Source: Pseudomonas sp. PH1b
GTDB taxonomy: Bacteria > Pseudomonadota > Gammaproteobacteria > Pseudomonadales > Pseudomonadaceae
Length of the DNA stretch: 64,000 nucleotides
Assembly (NCBI RefSeq): GCF_000633395.1
Contig: NZ_AYMU01000013.1
Location: 99,370-163,369 of the forward strand
Direction: 5' to 3'
Numbering within the stretch: the first letter of the stretch is position 1; every line of letters starts with the position of its first letter. This document shows positions 8,291 through 16,678 of this stretch, piece after piece. A program made the translations under genes and the position numbers. The notes below the pieces were generated by a model, which searched no databases, had not been told where the DNA came from, and saw only the letters and a program-made list of their open reading frames with translations.

Positions 8291-9018
8291 CAGCACAGGC
8301 CCCCGTTGACCGAGAGCACCTGGCGAGTGATGTAGCCGGCTTCGGCGGACATCAGGAAGTTCACCGCGCCGGCCACTTCTTCCGGGGTGCCCATGCGCTG
8401 GGCCGGGATCATTTTCAGCAGTTCGTCCACTGGCACGTTTTCATCCAGCATGGCGGTGTCGATCAACCCGGGGGCCACGCAGTTGACGGTGATCTTGCGC
8501 TTGCCCAGCTCGATGGCCAGGGCCTTGGCGGCGCCGATCAGACCGGCCTTGGAGGCGCTGTAGTTGACCTGGCCACGGTTGCCGATCAGCCCCGAGACCG
8601 AGGTGATGCAGATGATCCGCCCCGGTGCGCGACGACGGATCATCGGCATCATCACCGGGTGCAGAACGTTGTAGAAACCGTCGAGGTTGGTGCGCAGCAC
8701 CTGGTCCCAGTCCTCTTCGCTGAGGGCCGGGAAGGCACCGTCGCGGGTCAGGCCGGCGTTCAGCACCACGCCGTAATAGGCACCGTGGGCCTCGACGTCG
8801 GCTTCCAGGGCGGTCCGGCAGGCATCCCGGTCCGAGACATCGAATTGCAGGATGCGGGCGCTGCGGCCCAGGGCCTCGACCTCGCCCTTGACGGCGTCGG
8901 CGTCGCTGCGGCCACTGCGGCAGTGCAGCACCAGGTCATAGCCGGCCTGGGCCAGACGCAGGGCGATGGCGCGGCCGATGCCACGGCTGGAGCCGGTGAC
9001 CAGTACGGAGTCAGTCAT
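8290..9018 (-). CDS. apeQ: 3-ketoacyl-ACP reductase, FabG family (ApeQ-like)
   Basis: Short-chain dehydrogenase of 242 residues, full length for FabG. The nucleotide loop GSSRGIGRAIAL is at 9-20. The NAG motif (NAGLTRDG) and the catalytic Ser140-Tyr153-Lys157 set (in TSVSGLIG and NYSASKAG) are intact. It reduces the 3-keto group of each growing polyene intermediate on ACP using NADPH. Its ATG overlaps the dehydratase stop (ATGA), implying translational coupling. The specialised role is inferred from its place between the dehydratase and ketosynthase of the aryl polyene operon; primary fatty acid synthesis would use a separate fabG. Confidence 0.9.
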   Translation of the reverse strand: MTDSVLVTGSSRGIGRAIALRLAQAGYDLVLHCRSGRSDADAVKGEVEALGRSARILQFDVSDRDACRTALEADVEAHGAYYGVVLNAGLTRDGAFPALSEEDWDQVLRTNLDGFYNVLHPVMMPMIRRRAPGRIICITSVSGLIGNRGQVNYSASKAGLIGAAKALAIELGKRKITVNCVAPGLIDTAMLDENVPVDELLKMIPAQRMGTPEEVAGAVNFLMSAEAGYITRQVLSVNGGLC

Positions 9019-9488
9019 GACGGGGTTCCTGTAGAAGAGGCAGGTGTTTCATCCAGGTAGTCGGCGGCCTGGGGCGGGCGGAACACGTTCAGGCGCGCGC
9101 TGGCGGCAATGCCGGGGCCACTGAGGTGGCACTCGAACACGCCCATGCCGTTGTCGTCTTCCAGAGAACGCAGGGCATGGATCTCCAGGGTGCTGCCGAC
9201 GGCAAAGTGCTCGACATTGCATTCGAATTTACGGGTGCCCAGAAGGAAGCCCAACTCCACCGGCAGACCCTGCTGGCGGGCGCGGCAACCGGCATAGGCG
9301 GCCACGCTCTGGGCCATCAGCTCGACCCCGACCCAGGCCGGCAGGCTGCCGTCGGCGCGGTTGAACAGGCCGCCGGGGCGAACTTCGAGGCGGGTGCGGA
9401 TCTGTTCTTCATCAAAGGCCAGGACCTGATCGATGAGGATCATGTCCCCGGCGTGGGGCAGCAACTCGGCGAGCGGCCAGTCAATCAT
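9015..9488 (-). CDS. apeP: 3-hydroxyacyl-ACP dehydratase, hot-dog fold (ApeP-like)
   Basis: Single hot-dog protein of 157 residues. Motifs fit the FabA/FabZ-like dehydratase set of pigment clusters: LLPHAGDMILID with His12, and PAWVGVELMAQSVAAYAG with acidic Glu56. It would dehydrate 3-hydroxyacyl-ACP to the 2-enoyl form. No enoyl reductase is encoded in the cluster, so double bonds accumulate and build the conjugated polyene. A second dehydratase domain sits at the C-terminus of the ligase gene; in the described aryl polyene system the two dehydratases work together. Coupled by ATGA overlaps to both neighbours. The C-terminal 15 residues are low complexity. Confidence 0.87.
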   Translation of the reverse strand: MIDWPLAELLPHAGDMILIDQVLAFDEEQIRTRLEVRPGGLFNRADGSLPAWVGVELMAQSVAAYAGCRARQQGLPVELGFLLGTRKFECNVEHFAVGSTLEIHALRSLEDDNGMGVFECHLSGPGIAASARLNVFRPPQAADYLDETPASSTGTPS

Positions 9489-10681
9489 GGGGCGTCTCCG
9501 ATAATCAGGCTGACGTTGTTGCCGCCGAAGGCAAAGGAATTGCTCATCAGGCGGCGCGGGGCGTGACGGGGCAGGCGGTCGGCCGGGGTCACCCAGCGCA
9601 GCGCCGGCAAGGCAGGGTCGGCCTGGGCATCCCAGACATGGGGTGCCAGTGCCTGGTCGGGGTTGTCGGTGCCCAGGCTCAGCCAGCAGAACGCGGCCTC
9701 CAGAGCGCCCGCCGCCCCCAGGGTGTGGCCGCTCATGGGTTTGGTCGATGAGCAGGGCAGGTCCGCGGGGAACAGTTGCGCCACGGCCAGGCTTTCCATG
9801 GCGTCGTTGTGCTGGGTGGCGGTGCCGTGCAGGTTCAGGTAGTCGATCTGCTGCGGCTGCAGGGCCGCACTGCGCAGGGCCTGGTTCATGGCCTGGAGCG
9901 CGCCGCGACCATCGGGGGCCGGGGCGGAAATATGGTAGGCGTCGGAGCTGGCGCCCCCGCCCAGCAGGGCGATGGACGGCTGCGCGCCGGGGTCCCGGGT
10001 CATCAGGAACAGCACCGCCGCTTCACCGATGTTGATCCCGTCGCGGTTGCGCGAAAACGGGTTGCAGCGTTGCCCGGAGACCGCCTCCAGGGCCGTGAAA
10101 CCGTTGAGGGTGAGCTTGCACAGGCTGTCGACGCCGCCGCACAGCACGGCGTCGCAAAGGCCCAGGTCGAGCAGGCGCCGGGCGCTGATCAGGGCCCGGG
10201 CACTGGAGGTGCAGGCGGTGGAGATCACGTAGGCCGGGCCGCTCAATTGCAGCCACTCGGCGAGAAAGTTCGCCGGGGCGCTGAGCTCCTGCTGGCGGTA
10301 GTCGTAGTCCGCCGGGAACTGCCGGTCTTGCAGGTAGCGGGCGATGCCGCGGCTGGCTTCGTCGATCCCCGAGGTGCTGGTACCCAGGACGATGCCGATG
10401 CGGCCACGGCCGTAGCGCCGGATCGCCTGCTGGATGTCGTCCTCGATCTGTCGCGAGGCTTCCAGCAGCAGTTGGTTGTTGCGACTGTTGTGGGGCTCGA
10501 GCCCCGCCGGCATGCAGGGCAGCGGGCCGCGTACGGTCGCCACCGGCAGGGTGCGCCCGGGTACCCAGTGGCTTTCCTCGCGCAGGCCCGAGCAGTCGCC
10601 GGCAAACAGGCTGCGGGCGACTTCCCGGCGATTGCGGCCCAGGGCGCAGATCACCCCGAGGGCGTTGAGGTAGGCCGTCAT
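9485..10681 (-). CDS. apeO: Beta-ketoacyl-ACP synthase, aryl polyene type (ApeO-like)
   Basis: Ketosynthase of 398 residues with an intact triad: Cys157 (STACTSSARAL), His285 (NLHGTATQHND) and His319 (PMSGHTLGAAGALE). Predicted to pair with the chain-length-factor-like protein encoded at 24539-25258, giving a type II PKS-like elongation dimer. Its start overlaps the preceding lipoprotein stop (ATGA). It is clearly paralogous to the synthase at 7064-8290 but diverged. The assignment as apeO rests on operon order and family; specific chain length cannot be read from sequence. Confidence 0.87.
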   Translation of the reverse strand: MTAYLNALGVICALGRNRREVARSLFAGDCSGLREESHWVPGRTLPVATVRGPLPCMPAGLEPHNSRNNQLLLEASRQIEDDIQQAIRRYGRGRIGIVLGTSTSGIDEASRGIARYLQDRQFPADYDYRQQELSAPANFLAEWLQLSGPAYVISTACTSSARALISARRLLDLGLCDAVLCGGVDSLCKLTLNGFTALEAVSGQRCNPFSRNRDGINIGEAAVLFLMTRDPGAQPSIALLGGGASSDAYHISAPAPDGRGALQAMNQALRSAALQPQQIDYLNLHGTATQHNDAMESLAVAQLFPADLPCSSTKPMSGHTLGAAGALEAAFCWLSLGTDNPDQALAPHVWDAQADPALPALRWVTPADRLPRHAPRRLMSNSFAFGGNNVSLIIGDAP

Positions 10682-11163
10682 GGCGTGGCCTCGGTGCTCA
10701 GTGCAGTGATGTGGTAGTACGGGCCTTGGGGCAGGTTCAAGGTGAAATCCAGAGCGTGTTGATAGTCGACCCGCCAGCGCGGGCCGAGGCTACGTTGGGC
10801 GCCCTGTTGCCGGGCGTCCGGATAATTGGCCGTCAGCTCGGCAGTGGGTGTCAGGGCAAACAGCAAGGCCGCGAACAGCTCCCGGGCTTCCGGATTCGGT
10901 GGCAGCAGGCCGTCGGCCTGCCAGTGTCCGCCCACCAGGCGCTGACGGGCCTGGGGAATGCCCAGGGGGTCCATCAGTGACCAGCGCAGGCCCGGGCCTT
11001 CGGCCTGGATCACCAGCAGCCAGTCCTGGCGCTGGTCCTGTAGCTGGCGCTGGACGTGGAGCTGCAACGGCAGCTCCAGCGAGGGCGTGCGCTCGGGCAG
11101 CGGAGCCTGACTGACGCAAGCGCTCAGCAACAGGACACAACCGAGCAGCAGGGCACGGATCAT
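10678..11163 (-). CDS. DUF3261-type lipoprotein of aryl polyene cluster
   Basis: Lipoprotein of 161 residues: MIRALLLGCVLLLSAC with the lipidation cysteine at residue 16. The following domain (LELPLQLHVQRQLQDQRQDWLLVIQ, GLRWSLMDPLGIPQARQRLVGG) looks like the DUF3261 family, which occurs in aryl polyene clusters. Its fold may resemble LolB-like lipid binders, so acceptance of the pigment lipid at the outer membrane is a plausible inference. I set the start at the ATG forming ATGA with the methyltransferase stop; a longer upstream frame is a read-through artefact. By operon order it would correspond to apeN. Confidence 0.8.
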   Translation of the reverse strand: MIRALLLGCVLLLSACVSQAPLPERTPSLELPLQLHVQRQLQDQRQDWLLVIQAEGPGLRWSLMDPLGIPQARQRLVGGHWQADGLLPPNPEARELFAALLFALTPTAELTANYPDARQQGAQRSLGPRWRVDYQHALDFTLNLPQGPYYHITALSTEATP

Positions 11164-11921
11164 TCGGACAGGCCTTCCTCGGCAACAGGGGGGGCGAGCG
11201 GCTTGCGGGCCACCACATTGACCAGGGTTTCCTCGCGCTGGCCCACCGGCGGCGGCCGGCGCAGGCCAAAGCGCTCCAGCAGGCCGAAGTCCTTGGCGCG
11301 GCTCCACCACAGGTAGGGATAAGACACGTTCTGCGGGCCGAATTCAAAGCCCTGCCGACCAATCATCTGCAAATATTCGCCGGCGCTCTTCTGCACGTGC
11401 ATCGGGTGGCGGAACAGCCAGCGGATCACCCAGGTGTCGATGTAGGCTTCGGTGGATTCGGCGAACAGCAGGTAACCCCCGGGCTTGAGCACCCGGTAGA
11501 ACTCGGCCAGGGCCTTTTCCTGTTCCACCAGGTGGTGGAAGGTCTGGTGGCAGAACAGCAGGTCGACGCTGGCGTCGGCCAGTTCCAGGGTCGCGCAGTC
11601 GCTGCCGATCAACTCCACCTGCATCTGCTGGCGCCGGGCTTCCTCGGCGCTGAGCTTGAGGCTGTGGGGATCGGCGTCGAGGCCGATCAGGCGTTGCGGG
11701 GCGAACACCTGGCGCAGGTACTGGAACGACTTGCCCTGGCCGCAGCCGGCATCCAGCAGCACCGGGTTGCGCGGCAGCTCGGCGTCGAACAGCGAGCGCA
11801 GGTCATTGATCGCCACCCGCAGCACATGGTGCTGCCAGGTGTGGCTGCGCAGGAACCAGAAGCCGAAGCGGGTTTCCTCGACGTAGCTGGCGCTCAGGTA
11901 CTGGCTGCTCTGGTCATTCAT
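11160..11921 (-). CDS. SAM-dependent methyltransferase (class I)
   Basis: Protein of 253 residues with a class I SAM-binding domain: motif I VLLDAGCGQGKSFQYL near residues 54-70, acidic motif LIGLDADPHS, and LFCHQTFHHLV / FYRVLKPGGYLLFAES as later motifs. Probably O-methylates the aryl head group (aryl polyenes often carry a methoxy or methyl group on the ring), though C-methylation cannot be excluded. Starts in ATGA overlap with the flavoprotein stop and ends in overlap with the lipoprotein start. No signal peptide; cytosolic. Confidence 0.85.
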   Translation of the reverse strand: MNDQSSQYLSASYVEETRFGFWFLRSHTWQHHVLRVAINDLRSLFDAELPRNPVLLDAGCGQGKSFQYLRQVFAPQRLIGLDADPHSLKLSAEEARRQQMQVELIGSDCATLELADASVDLLFCHQTFHHLVEQEKALAEFYRVLKPGGYLLFAESTEAYIDTWVIRWLFRHPMHVQKSAGEYLQMIGRQGFEFGPQNVSYPYLWWSRAKDFGLLERFGLRRPPPVGQREETLVNVVARKPLAPPVAEEGLSE

Positions 11922-13165
11922 GCGTTGTCCCTCGCGCAGACTTCCGACAGGGCCTTGAGTCGGCGCCGGGGCTCGCTGACAAAGGGGTTGCGCTCATCCC
12001 AGGCATAACCGGCGAGGATCGAGCTGATCATGCGGCGGATCTCCGGCGAGCTGCCCGGATGGTAGATCACGTCCTGGAAGGTGCCGGCGTACCAGCCCTC
12101 GACGTAGCAGCGGAAGGTGTCGACGCCGCGCTTGAGGGGTTCGGCGAAATCGCTCTGCCAGTCCACGCACTCACCCTGCAACTGCCGGTGCAGTACGGCA
12201 GCGGCCATGCTCGAGGAGCGCATGGCGATGGTCACTCCGGAGGAGAACACCGGGTCGAGAAATTCCGCGGCATTGCCCAGCAGGGCAAACCCGGGCCCAT
12301 GCAGGGTGGTGACGTTGGCCGAGTAGCCGCCGATGGTCCGTGCCGGGGTGTCCCATTCGGCGTATTGCAGGACCCTGGCCAGGCTCGGGGTCTGGGCGAT
12401 GAAACCGCGCAGGCAGGCGTCGAGGTCGGCGTCGCGGCCGGCGAAATGCTCCTCGGCGGCCACCACCCCCACCGAGCAGCGACCGTTGCTGAAGGGGATG
12501 CTCCAGAACCAGATGTCACGGTGTTCCGGGTGGGTGGTGATGAGAATCTTGTCGCGGTCGAAATGCTCGCAGTCGATGCGGTCCTCGACGTGGGTGAACA
12601 CCGCCCGGCGCACCGGGAAGCTGGATGGCGCTTCCAGTTCCAGCAGCCGTGGCAGGACCCGGCCGTAGCCGCTGGCGTCGAGGATGAAGTCGGCCTCGAT
12701 GCGGTACTGGCTACCGTCTTCGCGGCGGCAGTCCAGGTACGGCAGCGGGCGTTCGACGTCCACTGCGATGATCTCTTCGCCATAGCGGATCTCCACCCCT
12801 TGCAGGGCGGCCTGGTCGGCCAGCAACTTGTCGAAATCGGCCCGCTGCACCTGGAAGGTGGTGGGCTTGCCTTTGCTGAAGGTGTCGCCGAAATCGAAGG
12901 TGCTGTAGTGCTCGCCCCAGGCGAAGGCCGCGCCGTTTTTCAGCTGGAAGCCGGCGGCCTGCACGGCCTCGAGCATTCCGGCTTCCTCGACGAAGTCCAG
13001 GCAGTGGGACAGCAGGCTTTCACCAATGGAGAACCGCGGGAAATGTTGCCGCTCGACGATCAGCACGTCGTGGCCCTGGCGCTTGAGCAGCGCGGCCGCG
13101 ATGGCCCCCGAAGGGCCGGCACCGATCACCACGACCTGGCGACGTTCCATTTCAACTGTTGGCAC
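11918..13165 (-). CDS. FAD-dependent halogenase-like oxidoreductase
   Basis: Flavoprotein of 415 residues. It has the FAD-binding GAGPSGAIAAALL near the N-terminus (15-27), the GESLLSH loop (48-54), FQLKNGAAFAWG with Lys76 in the position of the lysine thought to carry the chloramine in flavin halogenases, and WFWSIP at 219-224, an exact match to the halogenase WxWxIP signature. A GTG start is favoured because GGAG lies five bases upstream. Such proteins act with a flavin reductase partner; none was seen in the operon. A halogenated aryl head, as in xanthomonadin or some flexirubins, is the natural inference, but related family members can be ordinary oxygenases or reductases. Confidence 0.8.
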   Translation of the reverse strand: MPTVEMERRQVVVIGAGPSGAIAAALLKRQGHDVLIVERQHFPRFSIGESLLSHCLDFVEEAGMLEAVQAAGFQLKNGAAFAWGEHYSTFDFGDTFSKGKPTTFQVQRADFDKLLADQAALQGVEIRYGEEIIAVDVERPLPYLDCRREDGSQYRIEADFILDASGYGRVLPRLLELEAPSSFPVRRAVFTHVEDRIDCEHFDRDKILITTHPEHRDIWFWSIPFSNGRCSVGVVAAEEHFAGRDADLDACLRGFIAQTPSLARVLQYAEWDTPARTIGGYSANVTTLHGPGFALLGNAAEFLDPVFSSGVTIAMRSSSMAAAVLHRQLQGECVDWQSDFAEPLKRGVDTFRCYVEGWYAGTFQDVIYHPGSSPEIRRMISSILAGYAWDERNPFVSEPRRRLKALSEVCARDNA

Positions 13166-14342
13166 TGGGGCTCCTTGCCGGTTTGGCGATATTCAGGTTC
13201 AGGGAGGCCACGTTTGCCGGGGCCAGGGGAATTCGCTGCAGCCCGGCCAGGGCCGGCAGCAGGGTGGCGATCAGGCCCATGAGCATCAGCGCGAAGTACA
13301 GCGCCGGGCTGATCAATTGCTGTTGCAGCAGCAGGTTGAGAAAGACGATCTCGCTCAAGCCGCGAATGTTCAGCAGCAGGCTTTCCCGCCAGCGGCTGGC
13401 ACCCTCGAAAGCAGCGCCGGCCCAGGCCAGGCCCAGCCAGTTGCCCAGCAGCTTGCTGGCGATCGGCAACAGCAACAGCGCCGCCAGCTGTACCCAGCCG
13501 AGGCTGCCCATGGCGCTGTGCACATCGATCTGCACGATGCCGAAGGTCAGGATCAGCGGGATGGCGACGTAGGTCTGCAAGCGGTGCATCCAGGCAGCCT
13601 GTAACGGCAGCACCAGCGCCAGCTTGAGGGCGGCCATGCACAGCAGGTAGCCGATGCCGAGGATCAGCGCATTGAGCCGGTAGTGCTCGGCCAGCACCAG
13701 CAGGCCGAAGAAACCCAGGCTGTAGAGTAGCGGCTGGCGCAGGCCCAGGCCGCGCAGCAGCAGGGGCAGGCAGGCGCCGGCCAGGGGCAGCAGCAGGCTG
13801 GCGAGGTGCAGGCTGCCCTGGGCCAGGGCGAACAGGCTCCAGCAGGTCAGGTCAATGAGGATTGCGCTCTGCACCAGGCGCCGGGTGGCGGCGGGCGGGT
13901 ACTGGATGTGCCGCAGGTACAGGTAGAGCACCGGGATCGCGGTGATGGCGAACAGCAGGCCGACCGCCAGGGAGCTGATCCAGGGTTGCGCCGGCAGCAG
14001 GCAGAAAGCCGTGGCCAGGCCGCAGGCGAAGGGAATGCCGAAGCTTGGCACGGCGATCTTCAGGCTCTGGCGGTCCAGGCGCAGGTCGATCACGTCACTG
14101 AGGATATGCCCCAGCAGCAGGGCAAAGCCCAGGCTGTACAGGTGCTTGAGCCAGGGCGGCGAAACCAGTTGTGCGCCGCTGAGCTGCCAGTGCGGCTCGA
14201 TCCACAGCAGCATCAGCAAGGGCAGGCCGAAGGTCGCCAGCAGCAGCTGGCTGACAATCGGAATCAGGCCCAGGCGCCGGCCGATGTGGGTGGCCAGGGC
14301 AAACAGCGCCAGGGCCAGCAGCCAGAACAGCAGGGTCAGCAT
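13152..14342 (-). CDS. CPA2-type cation/proton antiporter-like membrane protein
   Basis: About 11-12 membrane helices in 396 residues. The CPA2 antiporter family is indicated by LLFAITAIPVLYLYLRH (helix 4 equivalent), SAILIDLTCWSLFALAQ with the single membrane aspartate, and NIRGLSEIVFLNLLL followed by ISPALYFALMLMGLIATLLPAL, a close match to the conserved RGL-E-VLN and ISP-LFxxLVLMALxTT motifs of KefB/CHX-like exchangers. There is no RCK/TrkA regulatory domain. Located between the MMPL exporter and the halogenase-like gene with overlaps of 7 and 14 bases. Role in the pigment cluster unknown: ion coupling of export or local pH control are guesses. The start is at the ATG overlapping the exporter stop. 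Confidence 0.8.
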   Translation of the reverse strand: MLTLLFWLLALALFALATHIGRRLGLIPIVSQLLLATFGLPLLMLLWIEPHWQLSGAQLVSPPWLKHLYSLGFALLLGHILSDVIDLRLDRQSLKIAVPSFGIPFACGLATAFCLLPAQPWISSLAVGLLFAITAIPVLYLYLRHIQYPPAATRRLVQSAILIDLTCWSLFALAQGSLHLASLLLPLAGACLPLLLRGLGLRQPLLYSLGFFGLLVLAEHYRLNALILGIGYLLCMAALKLALVLPLQAAWMHRLQTYVAIPLILTFGIVQIDVHSAMGSLGWVQLAALLLLPIASKLLGNWLGLAWAGAAFEGASRWRESLLLNIRGLSEIVFLNLLLQQQLISPALYFALMLMGLIATLLPALAGLQRIPLAPANVASLNLNIAKPARSPSANS

Positions 14343-16678
14343 GGCGCACGCTCTGCTTCGGGCGCCGGGTGCGGCGTGTGCCCGGCCCAGGGCGCGAGGA
14401 TAAAGCTGAAGGCCAGCCCGAGGCTGACCGCCAGGCCGAAGTTGCTCACCGCCGGAGTGCTGGAAATTGCCAGCAGGCCGAACGACAGCCAGGTGGTCAG
14501 GGCCGCCAGCAGCGTGCCCAGCAGGCTCACCGCGGCGCCGCCGATCTGCTCGCGCATGAGGATCGCGTAGTCGACGCTGATGGCCGTCACCAGCAGCAGG
14601 CCGAACAGGCTGAACAGGGTCAGCGGCTGCCCCAGCCAGCCGAGGCTGGCCAGGCTGCACAGGGCCGCGAGCAAGGGCAAGGCCACCAGGCGCAGGGCAC
14701 CGCCGACGCCGAAGGGCAGAATCAGCAGCAGCACGATCAGCCCGCAGGAGGCCAGCTTGAGCTCGGCGGCGCTGACCTGGGTGGCGGCGAACACCCGGTT
14801 CAGTTCACCCAGGCGGTCCACCAGTTGCACCCCTGGCAGGTCATCGGCCTGGATGCGCAGCAGGGTGGCGTCGTTCAGCCCCTGCAGGCTGACCATGGCC
14901 GCCACGCCGTTGGCGTTGGCTCCCAGCCACAGCGGGCGATAGGGCTCGGCCAGAGGCCCGGAAAGCGCCGCGTCGAGGTCTTCCACCGGCAATTGCTGCA
15001 GCTGTTCCAGCTCCGCTTGCAGCGCTGCCTGGGGCACCCCCAGGTCCAGCAGTGGCTGCCAGAAGCGCGGCAGTTGCTTGAGGGCCTCGCGCACCCGCTG
15101 CTGTTCGGTGGGTTGGCTGAGCAACTGGTTCAGCGACAGGTAGCCCTTGAGCTTGCTCAGGTTCACCAGTGGTTGCAGGCGCAGGTCCAGGGCGTCCAGG
15201 CGTTCCAGCAGTTGCTGCTGATCGGCAGCGCGCACCAGGAAGAACTGGCTGGTGGGCTGATAGCCGGTGATCCGCGCGATGGCCTGGGCTTCCTGCAACA
15301 GTTGCGGCGGTGCGCCGACCCACTGGCGGATGTCGTTCTTGCTCTCGAGCTGCCACAGGCCGGCGGCGCAGAACAGCGCCAGCAACACCAGCAGCACCGG
15401 GCTCGGCACGCGCTTGAGCAGGGCCGCGCGAACCTTGAGCAAGGCTTCGGCCACTTGCAGCGGCCACTGCGCCGGGCGCAGCTCCACACCCTTGAGCAGC
15501 GCCGGCAGCAGGCACACCGCTGCCAGGTAGGCGCCCACCAGGCCGGCGGCGGAGAACACGGCGATCTGGGTCAGGGCCGGGAACGGGGTCCAGGCCAGGG
15601 CCAGGTAGCCGATGCAACTGGTGGCCAGGCTCAGGCTCAGCCCCGGCAGGGTCAGGCGCAGCGCCGGCCAGCTGCGCCAGGGTTTCAGGCTCCAGCTCTT
15701 GGACAGGTAATGCAGCGGGTAGTCGACGGCCACGCCGATCAGGCTCGACCCCAACACCAGGGTCATCACGTGCATGTGGCCGAACAGCGCCACGCAGGCC
15801 ACGGCGCCGAACAGCATGCCCACCAGCACCGGGACGAAGGCCAGCAGGGCGCGCCAGCGGCGAAAGGCCAACAGCAGCAGCAAAAGAATGCCCAGGGTGG
15901 CGCCACCGCCGACCCAGGTGATTTCCCGGGTGGCCTGTTGCTGGCCGTTGGCGGCGTACAGCAGGCCGCTGGCGGCCAACAGCTGTACCTGTTGCTGGCT
16001 GGCCTGCTCACGGCTGTGGCTCAGCAGTTCGGCCACTTGCAGCGGCAGTTGCATGTCGAAGGCGTTGCCGCCGGTGCGGGCCCGCAGCAGCACCCAGTGC
16101 TGGCCGTCGGCCTCGGCCACCAGGGCGCCGCTGCCGATGTCCAGCTGTACCGCGCCGTGTTGCGGCTGGCTGTTCTGGATGCGCCCGGTCAGGCCCAGCC
16201 AGTCATCCTGGCTGGGCACCAGGGTAAAGCCGGCGAAGGGGTCGAACAGGCTCTGCACCCGTTGCTGGATAAACGCCTGGGGCTGCTGGACCAGTTGCTC
16301 GCGGTCCTTGGCCCCAAGCATCGCCAGGCGGCCTTGCAGCAGTTGCTTGCGCAGGGCCGGCAGGTCGGCCTGGAGGTTCCACTGGACCTTCTCGAACAGC
16401 CCGCTGGCCTGCCATTGCTCGGCCAGTTGGCGAGCCATGGCCACCGCCTGCTGGCGCTCGGCATGGCCCACCAGCACCAGGATTTCCCGGTTCAGCGGTT
16501 CCTGCATGCGTTGCTCGGCCTGCAGCTCCAGGGCATCCGGCGCGGTGCCGGGCACCAGTTCCATGAGGTTGGCCGACAACGGTGCGCCATGGCGCCATTG
16601 CCAGGCACCCAGGGCCAGGACCAGGGCCAGCAGGATCAGGAACAACCGCGGCAGCCAGCGTTCACTCGGCAAAGTCAT
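14336..16678 (-). CDS. MMPL/RND-type lipid exporter of the aryl polyene cluster
   Basis: Large inner-membrane exporter, 780 residues, with the duplicated MMPL layout: N-terminal helix, a periplasmic domain of about 220 residues, a block of five helices (including VAVDYPLHYLSKSW), a second N-terminal-like helix near residue 425, a second periplasmic domain and a second helical block containing SVDYAILMREQIGGA. The paired VDYP/VDYA motifs in helix 4 of each half are diagnostic. Likely moves the aryl polyene lipid across or out of the inner membrane to the LolA-like carrier encoded immediately upstream. CGGAG precedes the ATG; 17-bp overlap with the LolA gene. By operon order corresponds to apeM. 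Confidence 0.9.
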   Translation of the reverse strand: MTLPSERWLPRLFLILLALVLALGAWQWRHGAPLSANLMELVPGTAPDALELQAEQRMQEPLNREILVLVGHAERQQAVAMARQLAEQWQASGLFEKVQWNLQADLPALRKQLLQGRLAMLGAKDREQLVQQPQAFIQQRVQSLFDPFAGFTLVPSQDDWLGLTGRIQNSQPQHGAVQLDIGSGALVAEADGQHWVLLRARTGGNAFDMQLPLQVAELLSHSREQASQQQVQLLAASGLLYAANGQQQATREITWVGGGATLGILLLLLLAFRRWRALLAFVPVLVGMLFGAVACVALFGHMHVMTLVLGSSLIGVAVDYPLHYLSKSWSLKPWRSWPALRLTLPGLSLSLATSCIGYLALAWTPFPALTQIAVFSAAGLVGAYLAAVCLLPALLKGVELRPAQWPLQVAEALLKVRAALLKRVPSPVLLVLLALFCAAGLWQLESKNDIRQWVGAPPQLLQEAQAIARITGYQPTSQFFLVRAADQQQLLERLDALDLRLQPLVNLSKLKGYLSLNQLLSQPTEQQRVREALKQLPRFWQPLLDLGVPQAALQAELEQLQQLPVEDLDAALSGPLAEPYRPLWLGANANGVAAMVSLQGLNDATLLRIQADDLPGVQLVDRLGELNRVFAATQVSAAELKLASCGLIVLLLILPFGVGGALRLVALPLLAALCSLASLGWLGQPLTLFSLFGLLLVTAISVDYAILMREQIGGAAVSLLGTLLAALTTWLSFGLLAISSTPAVSNFGLAVSLGLAFSFILAPWAGHTPHPAPEAERAPC

